7,828 nucleotides of DNA from NCBI GenBank assembly GCA_023433275.1, contig JAEZDN010000007.1, forward strand, positions 1 through 7,828. Reading direction: 5' to 3'. The stretch comes from Verrucomicrobiota bacterium. Its GTDB lineage: Bacteria > Verrucomicrobiota > Verrucomicrobiia > Opitutales > Opitutaceae. Each line of letters opens with the position of its first letter. Position 1 is the first letter of the stretch. Under the pieces are notes generated by a model, which had not been told where the DNA came from, did no database searches, and was given only the letters and a program-made list of their open reading frames with translations. Positions 1-5,282 of the stretch are shown piece after piece. A program made the translations under genes and the position numbers.

Positions 1-1
1 C

Positions 2-46
2 ACCGTCATCCTGAGCACCGCGAAGGATCCAAGCGAACTCACGCCC
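2..46. repeat. 45-bp interspersed repeat, copy 1
   Basis: This copy matches 169-213 at 44 of 45 positions; the only difference is C18 versus T185. It contains an internal inverted repeat, ATCCT (8-12) and AGGAT (24-28). I recall similar GTCATCCTGAGC...GCGAAGGATC elements as frequent intergenic repeats in several soil-bacterial phyla, but have not checked this. No transposase or attachment site is visible nearby. Confidence 0.8.
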
Positions 47-168
47 GCTCATCGCCCTCCGCCGACACGCTCCCTTTTCACCTGGAGGCGCGCGCCTCGT
101 TCACGCCCTCCGCCCGCACCCCGCCCCCTCGCAGCCTCCCCCATCCCCGCCTACTCCCCACTCCCACG

Positions 169-213
169 ACCGTCATCCTGAGCATCGCGAAGGATCCAAG
201 CGAACTCACGCCC
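169..213. repeat. 45-bp interspersed repeat, copy 2
   Basis: This is the second copy of the element at 2-46, offset by 167 bases and with one mismatch. It keeps the ATCCT/AGGAT inverted arms. Both copies have the same orientation, so local duplication of a longer unit is as likely as two separate insertions. Confidence 0.8.
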
Positions 214-345
214 CGCAACCCACGATCCGCCGACCCGCCAGCTTCACCTAGGACACCGACTCCACGCCCTGCGCGCGCCCCGCCCGCGCCCCCTCCGCAC
301 CCTCACGAGCTGCGCGCTCCCCACGTCCTCAGTTCCATGAGCCGT

Positions 346-364
346 TTTAATCGGCCACATTAAA
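346..364. promoter_or_regulatory. Inverted repeat in AT-rich leader, possible operator
   Basis: TTTAAT (346-351) and ATTAAA (359-364) are perfect inverted arms around a 7-base spacer. The site is an AT island in very GC-rich DNA, about 140 bases ahead of the narK start. A dimeric regulator site or part of a promoter is plausible. It does not match the NtrC consensus (TGCACC-N5-GGTGCA), and the regulator is unknown. Confidence 0.3.
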
Positions 365-398
365 TCTTTCAGGTTCGTTCATTCGTAAAAGGATAAAC

Positions 399-415
399 TT
401 GGCATGTCGGCGGCT
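399..415 (+). promoter_or_regulatory. Candidate sigma-54 (-24/-12) promoter for the operon
   Basis: TTGGCATG-TCGG-CGGCT matches the sigma-54 consensus YTGGCACG-N4-TTGCW at 7 of 8 positions in the -24 block and 3 of 5 in the -12 block, with the invariant GG and GC correctly spaced by 10 bases. Transcription would start near 426, leaving a leader of about 80 bases before narK. Sigma-54 control is common for nitrogen assimilation genes. The two mismatches in the -12 block keep confidence low, and the site competes with the reading of the hairpin at 416-449 as part of a transcribed leader. Confidence 0.3.
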
Positions 416-449
416 AAGATGGGGGCATGCCGCCGCGCGCCATCTTTTT
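416..449 (+). promoter_or_regulatory. Leader hairpin followed by T-run, possible attenuator
   Basis: AAGATGG (416-422) pairs with CCATCTT (440-446), and the 3' arm runs into five T residues (445-449), as in an intrinsic terminator. Extra GC pairing inside the loop is possible. A second hairpin follows, CGATC (458-462) with GATCG (468-472). Nitrate assimilation leaders are often controlled by termination/antitermination through ANTAR proteins such as NasR or NasT, which would fit. I could not identify the ANTAR hexaloops, and a start at about 426 from the sigma-54-like site would remove the 5' arm. Confidence 0.3.
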
Positions 450-503
450 CACCCGGACGATCCCGCCGATCGCCTCCACTCCCGCCCCCCGGGCCCACAC
501 CCC

Positions 504-1709
504 ATGATGTGGCGGGAACTCAGGACCAACGGGCACTGGCCCACGCTCGCCACGTCCTTTCTCTATTTCGACGTGAGCTTCATGGTCTGGACGCTCCTCG
601 GCGCGCTCGGCGCGTTGATCGCCCCCGACCTCGCCCTCAGCGCCGACGAGAAATTCCTGATGGTTTCCACGCCGATCCTCGCGGGCGCGTTCCTGCGCAT
701 CGCGCTCAGCCTGCTGGTGGACCGCATCGGCACCAAGACCACCGGCATCCTCGCCCAACTCATCGTGATCGCGAGCCTCGCCATCGCCTGGAAATTCGGC
801 ATCGCCAACCTCACCCAAGCCCTGTGGCTCGGCGTGGCCCTCGGTCTCGCCGGCGCGAGCTTCGCCGTCGCGCTTCCCCAATCCGGCCGCTGGTACCCGC
901 CCCACATGCAGGGCGTGGTGCTCGGCCTCGCCGGCGCGGGCAACATCGGAGTGGTCATCGACCACCTCGCCGCGCCCCGCATCGCCGCGGTCTGGGGCTG
1001 GCAGGCCGTGTTCGGCGCCGCACTCATCCCGCTCATCCTCGCGTTCCTGCTCTACACGATCTTCTCCAAGGAACCGCCCGGCGAATTCAAGCGGAAGAAA
1101 CTCTCCGACTACACCCGTCTCCTCCGGGAACGTGACGCCCACTGGTTCTGCTTTTTCTACACCATCAGCTTCGGTGGCTTCGTCGGCCTCGCCACCGCCT
1201 TCGCCATCTACTTCAGCGACCAGTTTGGATTGAAACCCGTGCACGCGGGCGAAATGGCCGCGTTCTGCACGCTCGTTGGCGCGCTCGGACGCCCCTTCGG
1301 CGGCGCCCTGGCCGACAAGCTCGGTGGCATTCGCGCCCTCAGTGTTTTCTACACCATTGCCGCCCTGGCCATGATCACGGCCGCCTCATTCGACCAGCTC
1401 TGGATCTGCGGCGGCGCATTCTTCGTCGCGTCGGGCGCCTTCGGCATGTGCAACGGCTCCGTCTTTCAACTCCTCCCGCAACGCTTCGCGCGCGACATCA
1501 GCCTCATGACCGGCCTCGTCGGTTGCGGCGGAGGCATTGGCGGCTTCCTGCTCGGACGACTCTTCGGCCTCTCCCGCGAATACACCGGCAGCTACACCTC
1601 GGGCATCATCATTTTCGCGGGCCTCGCCGTGGTCGCCCTCGCCGGCCTTCTCCTCGTCAAGCAACGCTGGCGCACCACCTGGGGCTCCTCCGCCCAGGCC
1701 CGCATCTGA
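504..1709 (+). CDS. NarK/NasA-type MFS nitrate/nitrite transporter
   Basis: This is an inner-membrane nitrate or nitrite transporter of the NarK/NasA (NNP) branch of the major facilitator superfamily, 401 aa and rich in membrane segments. The family signature appears at residues 127-149 (GRWYPPHMQG, then GAGNIG), and a second Gly-rich copy lies near the C-terminus (CGGGIGGFLLG). R65 (AFLRIALSLLVDRIGTK) and R263 (GRPFGGALADKLGG) fit the two nitrate-binding arginines known from E. coli NarK. I start at ATG 504, since the family usually begins just before the first helix and the frame upstream encodes only an Arg/Pro-rich stretch; ATG 507 is an equal alternative. A TTG at 399 has AAGGA five bases ahead and would add 35 residues, so it cannot be excluded. 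The stop lies two bases before the kinase start, so the two genes are probably co-translated. The operon context favours nitrate uptake for assimilation. Confidence 0.93.
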   Translation: MMWRELRTNGHWPTLATSFLYFDVSFMVWTLLGALGALIAPDLALSADEKFLMVSTPILAGAFLRIALSLLVDRIGTKTTGILAQLIVIASLAIAWKFGIANLTQALWLGVALGLAGASFAVALPQSGRWYPPHMQGVVLGLAGAGNIGVVIDHLAAPRIAAVWGWQAVFGAALIPLILAFLLYTIFSKEPPGEFKRKKLSDYTRLLRERDAHWFCFFYTISFGGFVGLATAFAIYFSDQFGLKPVHAGEMAAFCTLVGALGRPFGGALADKLGGIRALSVFYTIAALAMITAASFDQLWICGGAFFVASGAFGMCNGSVFQLLPQRFARDISLMTGLVGCGGGIGGFLLGRLFGLSREYTGSYTSGIIIFAGLAVVALAGLLLVKQRWRTTWGSSAQARI

Positions 1710-1711
1710 TC

Positions 1712-3322
1712 ATGGGCCTGCGCATCACCACCGCCGCGATTCCGCGCTCGGGTCAGCCACATTCCGAGGACGCCTTCGCGCACCGGCAACACGACGGCGT
1801 GTTCGTCGCCGCCGTGGCCGACGGCATGGGCAGCGCCCGCGCCGGGGGCGAGGCCGCCGCCAGCGCCACGCGCCGGCTGGTCGACAATTTCGAAACCCGC
1901 CCGGCCGCGTGGCCCATCGATCGCGCCCTGCTCGAGTTCACCCTCCAGATCAACCGCCAGCTCTGCGAGGAAGCCACGCACCGCTACGGCACCGAGGGCG
2001 CCCTCGGCTGCACCCTCGCGGCGATCGCGATCTCCGGGGAGATGATGTGGGGGCTCAACCTCGGCGACACCGAGGTCTTCCTCCTGCGCGGGGGCGAGCT
2101 TCGTCCCCTCTCGGAACGGCACAATCTCTCCGGCACCGGCCGCTCCAACATCATCACCCGCGCCCTCGGGCTTGAACCAACCATCACGCCTCACCTGTTC
2201 GCCTGGCGCGTGGCCCCCGGCGACCGCGTCTTGATCTGCACCGACGGCGTCACCCGCGCCCTGCCCCCGTCGCGCCTCGTCCACCTTGCTTTCACCAGTG
2301 ACGCCACCGCGCTCATCCAGTCGATCGAGAAACCCGAGGACGACGCCACCGCGCTCATCATCGAGATCACCACGCCCCCCGCCGGCCCGGTCGTCGCACC
2401 GACCTTGATCGTCCCCGCGGAACTCAAGGCCGGTGAAGTATGGGGCGGTCACGCCCTCCTCCGCCCCCTGGACCCCGACAACCGCGTCTGGCTCGCCCGC
2501 CGTCTCGCCGACGACGCGCGTCGCGTGCTCAAGTTCGCCCCCTCCGACGCCCGCCACGACGAACGGCTCCGCTCGCTCTTCTGCAGCGAGATCGCGCGCG
2601 CCCAGCACCTCGCCTCGCCGTTCTTTCCGTCCTCCGAGGTTCCGCCCGGCGACCCGCTCTGCTGCTACAGCCTCGAATACATCGAGGCGCCCACCCTGCG
2701 TGAATGCCTCAAGGAACGGCCGCTCGTCGCCGAGGAAGTCATTGCCCTCGGTCGCTTTCTCGCCGCCGCGGCCCAGTTTCTCCTCGCCCACGACCTCGTT
2801 CACGGCGACGTGAAGCCCGAGAACATCCTCGTGCGCCGCCGCGGCAGTGCCGCCGAGTTTGTCCTCCTTGATTTTGGCAGCGTCGCGCCGCTCTTCGCTC
2901 CGCCGTCGCGCGCCGGCACCGCCAGCTACATCGCGCCCGAGCGGTTCCACGGCGCGCCCCATTCCGAACGCACCGAGCTCTACGGGATTGGCGTCACGCT
3001 CTTCGAGGCGGCGACGCGCGCCTACCCCTACGGCGAGATCGAGCGCTTTCAGAATCCGCGCTTCAACCAGCCGCGCCGCCCCACCCGGCTCAACGCCGCG
3101 CTCCCCGACTGGCTCGAGGCCGTCCTGCTCCGCTCCATCACGGCCGACCCCACCCGCCGGTACCAACACTATTCCCAACTGATGTTCGACCTGGAGCACC
3201 CCGACAAGGTCGAGCCGTTCTTCGCACCCGACACACCCCTCCTCGAGCGCAATCCGCTCCTCTTCTGGCAACTCCTCGCCGCCCTCCTCGCGGCCCTGAA
3301 CCTGCTCCAATTCTTCCTGTAG
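1712..3322 (+). CDS. Bifunctional PP2C phosphatase / Ser-Thr kinase, C-terminal membrane anchor
   Basis: A 536-aa fusion of a PP2C-type phosphatase (about residues 5-220) and a Hanks-type kinase (about 240-505). Phosphatase motifs are SED (D20), VADGMG (D37), GCTLAAIAI, LGDTEVFLL (D119), CTDG (D178) and EDDATAL (D210/D211), so the metal-binding acids look intact. Kinase motifs are VLK (K274), E293 in SEIARA, HGDVKPENI (D366, K368, N371), DFG (D387) and SYIAPER (E410). The usual HRD is HGD, so this is a non-RD kinase, and the glycine-rich loop is degenerate. Residues 516-536 form one hydrophobic helix that would anchor the enzyme by its C-terminus, both domains in the cytoplasm. ATG 1712 is chosen because the phosphatase fold starts at once and follows the narK stop by two bases. 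Similar fusions sit between transporter and nitrite reductase in some proteobacterial nitrate operons; the substrate is unknown. The TAG stop lies inside a REP-like repeat. Confidence 0.93.
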   Translation: MGLRITTAAIPRSGQPHSEDAFAHRQHDGVFVAAVADGMGSARAGGEAAASATRRLVDNFETRPAAWPIDRALLEFTLQINRQLCEEATHRYGTEGALGCTLAAIAISGEMMWGLNLGDTEVFLLRGGELRPLSERHNLSGTGRSNIITRALGLEPTITPHLFAWRVAPGDRVLICTDGVTRALPPSRLVHLAFTSDATALIQSIEKPEDDATALIIEITTPPAGPVVAPTLIVPAELKAGEVWGGHALLRPLDPDNRVWLARRLADDARRVLKFAPSDARHDERLRSLFCSEIARAQHLASPFFPSSEVPPGDPLCCYSLEYIEAPTLRECLKERPLVAEEVIALGRFLAAAAQFLLAHDLVHGDVKPENILVRRRGSAAEFVLLDFGSVAPLFAPPSRAGTASYIAPERFHGAPHSERTELYGIGVTLFEAATRAYPYGEIERFQNPRFNQPRRPTRLNAALPDWLEAVLLRSITADPTRRYQHYSQLMFDLEHPDKVEPFFAPDTPLLERNPLLFWQLLAALLAALNLLQFFL

Positions 3323-3340
3323 GAGCCTGCCTGCAGGCGA
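3318..3340. repeat. REP-like palindrome, intergenic copy overlapping kinase stop
   Basis: GCCTGC (3325-3330) and GCAGGC (3333-3338) are perfect arms around a CT loop, preceded by TGTAGGA and followed by GA. The element matches the copy at 6290-6312 at 22 of 23 bases, differing only in the loop. Its layout resembles Pseudomonas REP sequences (GTAGGAGC, palindrome, GCGA). The kinase stop codon TAG (3320-3322) is part of the repeat, so insertion probably set the C-terminus. Nothing else stands out in the rest of the gap up to nirA at 3407. Confidence 0.8.
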
Positions 3341-3406
3341 TTCAGCACCTCCGCCCAACGCTCCCGCCGCACCACCTCCCAAACCAACTCCGCTCCTCGC
3401 CGTCCA

Positions 3407-5206
3407 ATGTCCCCCTCCTCCCTCCAGCCGCCCGACGCGCCCTTCTCCTCCGATCAAAAGGAATACCTCCAGGGATTCATGGCCGGCGTCCTCGCCAGCG
3501 GCCAATTCGCTCCGGCCACGACTTCCTCATCCCCGGGTGCCCCTGTGGGCGGGGTGCCCTCACCCCGCGACTCCGACCCCACCCTCTTCGGCACCCCTCT
3601 CTCCGAGCTATCCAAGCCCGAGCGCTGGAAACACGAGGAGAACGGCCTCGACGTCTGGGAAAAACTCGTGGCCCACGCCAACGCCGACAAGTTCCCCGAC
3701 GAACCCGACACCTTCCGCTTCAAGTTCCACGGACTCTTCTACGTCGCGCCAGCCCAGGACAGCTTCATGATGCGCCTGCGCATCCCGGCCGGCGAGATCA
3801 CCTCGCATCAGCTCCGCGGCCTCGCCGGCCTGGCCGATGAGATCGGCAACGGCGCCACCGACATCACCACCCGCGCCAACCTCCAGCTGCGCGAACTCAA
3901 GCCCCGCGCCATCGTCCGCGCCCTCACCCGCGTCCAGGAACTCGGCCTCACGTCCCGCGGGTCGGGTGCCGACAATATCCGCAACATCACCGCCACGCCC
4001 ACGAGCGGTTTCGATCGCGACGAGTTGATCGACGTGCGCCCCTACGCGCACGGCCTGCACCACTACATCCTCAATCACCGCGACCTCTACGGCCTCCCGC
4101 GCAAATTCAATATCGCGTTCGACTCCGGCGGCTCCATCTCCGCCGCCGTCGACACGAACGACATCGGCTTCTTCGCCGTCCGCGTGACGGAAAAGTCACT
4201 TTCAACCTTCAACTTTCAACCTTCAACCTCCCGGCCGGAGGCCGGGATCTACTTCCGCTGCGAACTAGGTGGCATCACCGGCCACAAGGATTTCGCCCGC
4301 GACACCGGGCTGCTCCTCAAGCCCGCGGAACTCGTCCCCGTCGCCGCGGCGATGGTCCGCGTCTTCCGCGAGCACGGCGACCGCACCGACCGCAAGAAGG
4401 CTCGACTCAAATATCTCCTCGAGAAATGGGGCGGGTTCCCGCGCTTCCTTGAGGAAACCCAGAAGAAACTCACCTTCCCCCTCGTCTACGCGCCGCGCGA
4501 ATGCGCCGAGCCCCGCCGCCCCGTCCTGAAGCACGGTCACCTCGGGGTCTACAAGCAATCGCAACCCGGCCTCAACTACGTCGGCATCGGCGTCCCCGTC
4601 GGTCGCATGAACGCCAAACAGATGCGCCGCCTCGCCGACCTCGCCGACCACTACGGCACCGGCGAACTCCGCCTCACCGTCTGGCAAAGCCTCATCATCC
4701 CCCACGTGCCCGACGCCTTCGCCACGACCCTCGTGCGCGCCGTGCACAGCCTGGGTTTCTTCACCGACGCCCACGCCGCCGCCGGCTGCGTCATCGCCTG
4801 CACGGGCCGCAAGGGCTGCAAATACGCCGCCGCCGACACCAAGGGCCACGCGCGCGAGCTCATGTCCCACCTCCGCAAGCGCGACCCTGGCCTCGAACTC
4901 CCCGTCAACATCCACCTCACCGGCTGCAACCACTCCTGCGCCCAACATTACTGCGGCGACATTGGCGGGATCGCGACGAAGCTCTCCGACGGACGCGAGG
5001 GCTACCACGTCGTCCTCGGCGGCGGCATGGATCAGGAGCAGGGCATCGCCCGCGAGATCTTCCGCGGCGTCGCCGCCGACGAACTCCCCGCCCTCGTGGA
5101 AAAGGTACTCATCACCTACCGCACCCGCTGCACCACCGGCGAATCCTTCGCCCAATGGTCCCGCCGCCACAGCGTGAAAGAACTTCAAGAATTCCTCTCA
5201 TCCTAA
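3407..5206 (+). CDS. NirA-family siroheme nitrite reductase
   Basis: This enzyme reduces nitrite to ammonium with six electrons at a coupled siroheme/4Fe-4S centre in the cytoplasm. It is 599 aa, longer than typical cyanobacterial NirA (about 510-540) because of an N-terminal extension of about 60 residues and an internal insert. Two ferredoxin-like plus catalytic half-domains are seen: FMMRLRIPAGEITSHQL and ITTRANLQLRE, then DNIRNITATPTSGFD in the first half, GVYKQSQPGLNYVGIGVPVG and LRLTVWQSLIIP in the second. The cluster ligands are C465 and C471 (CTGRKGC), C507 and C511 (GCNHSC). The NirA-like DELIDVRP segment and the operon favour nitrite over sulfite. Residues 11-32 repeat the N-terminal motif of the next protein. 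Residues 264-279 are encoded by a heptad repeat plus palindrome, and residues about 44-55 by a hairpin repeat. No Shine-Dalgarno is visible before ATG 3407; the start is supported by the motif match. Confidence 0.92.
   Translation: MSPSSLQPPDAPFSSDQKEYLQGFMAGVLASGQFAPATTSSSPGAPVGGVPSPRDSDPTLFGTPLSELSKPERWKHEENGLDVWEKLVAHANADKFPDEPDTFRFKFHGLFYVAPAQDSFMMRLRIPAGEITSHQLRGLAGLADEIGNGATDITTRANLQLRELKPRAIVRALTRVQELGLTSRGSGADNIRNITATPTSGFDRDELIDVRPYAHGLHHYILNHRDLYGLPRKFNIAFDSGGSISAAVDTNDIGFFAVRVTEKSLSTFNFQPSTSRPEAGIYFRCELGGITGHKDFARDTGLLLKPAELVPVAAAMVRVFREHGDRTDRKKARLKYLLEKWGGFPRFLEETQKKLTFPLVYAPRECAEPRRPVLKHGHLGVYKQSQPGLNYVGIGVPVGRMNAKQMRRLADLADHYGTGELRLTVWQSLIIPHVPDAFATTLVRAVHSLGFFTDAHAAAGCVIACTGRKGCKYAAADTKGHARELMSHLRKRDPGLELPVNIHLTGCNHSCAQHYCGDIGGIATKLSDGREGYHVVLGGGMDQEQGIAREIFRGVAADELPALVEKVLITYRTRCTTGESFAQWSRRHSVKELQEFLSS
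3549..3568. repeat. In-frame hairpin repeat inside nirA
   Basis: GCGGGGTG (3549-3556) pairs with CACCCCGC (3561-3568) around a CCCT loop. A sister copy with the same CCCT loop lies at 5675-5698 in the next gene, where the T-A pair of this stem is replaced by C-G. Both copies encode GxPSPR (here GVPSPR) in a flexible region, here the N-terminal linker of NirA. Confidence 0.65.
4201..4247. repeat. Heptanucleotide tandem repeat plus palindrome inside nirA
   Basis: Four 7-base units, TTCAACC, TTCAACT, TTCAACC and TTCAACC, run from 4201 to 4228. They abut a perfect palindrome, TCCCGGCC (4229-4236) and GGCCGGGA (4240-4247) with a GGA loop. The block is translated as a Ser/Thr/Phe/Pro-rich insert (residues 264-279) between GFFAVRV and IYFRCELGGITGH, segments I recall as nearly adjacent in NirA homologs. 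Gain or loss of a single unit would shift the reading frame. Confidence 0.8.
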
Positions 5207-5275
5207 GCCTCGCGCAAAGGACGCAAAGTACGCCAAGTCCCCAAACCTGCGCCCTCCGCGCCCTCTGCGTGAGGC
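5207..5275. repeat. Intergenic palindromic element between nirA and CysJ-like gene, copy 1
   Basis: The element starts right after the nirA stop. GCCTCGCGCA (5207-5216) pairs with TGCGTGAGGC (5266-5275) through ten pairs including one G-U, and pairing continues inward with AGG and CGC blocks. A related copy lies at 7113-7180; their right ends (5261-5282 and 7168-7189) agree at 20 of 22 bases. In RNA it would fold into a long hairpin that could affect stability or expression ratio. It nearly fills the 76-base gap. Confidence 0.75.
5271..5274 (+). promoter_or_regulatory. Ribosome binding site of the CysJ-like gene, supplied by the repeat
   Basis: GAGG lies eight bases before ATG 5283 and is the clearest Shine-Dalgarno sequence next to a start in this window. 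It is the 3' end of the palindromic element, so in the folded RNA it would be base-paired with CCTC at 5208-5211 and partly hidden from ribosomes. Confidence 0.45.
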
Positions 5276-5282
5276 CCTCAAT

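Larger units (their letters stand above)
1..345. other. Upstream non-coding region with direct repeats
   Basis: No convincing coding region is seen on either strand. The stretch is extremely C-rich on the + strand and its only clear structure is a pair of 45-bp direct repeats, annotated separately. Sequence after the two copies also looks related, with shared blocks such as CCGCCGAC (59-66 and 227-234), TTCACCT (77-83 and 243-249) and ACGCCCT (103-109 and 264-270). The offsets drift (168, 166, 161), so the full repeat unit may be about 110 bp with small indels. The neighbouring upstream gene lies outside the window. Confidence 0.6.

Noticed and set aside
2..213. CRISPR array from the two 45-bp repeats
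   Set aside because: There are only two copies, separated by about 120 bases of partly related sequence, and no cas gene is present.
399..503. TTG start at 399 extending the transporter by 35 residues
   Set aside because: The extension is Arg/Pro/His-rich, unlike NarK N-termini, and the DNA matches a promoter-like site. The well-spaced AAGGA keeps it as a minor alternative.
404..1135. Long open frame on the + strand beginning with ATG at 404
   Set aside because: It encodes an Arg/Pro-rich protein with no domain and overlaps the clear transporter in another frame.
3318..3340. Intrinsic terminator after the kinase gene
   Set aside because: The short palindrome has no T-run, and the following genes belong to the same pathway, so read-through is more likely.
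1592..3505. Very long open frame on the - strand opposite the kinase
   Set aside because: Its Gly/Ala/Glu-rich composition is typical of antisense frames of GC-rich genes; the + strand has complete phosphatase and kinase motifs.
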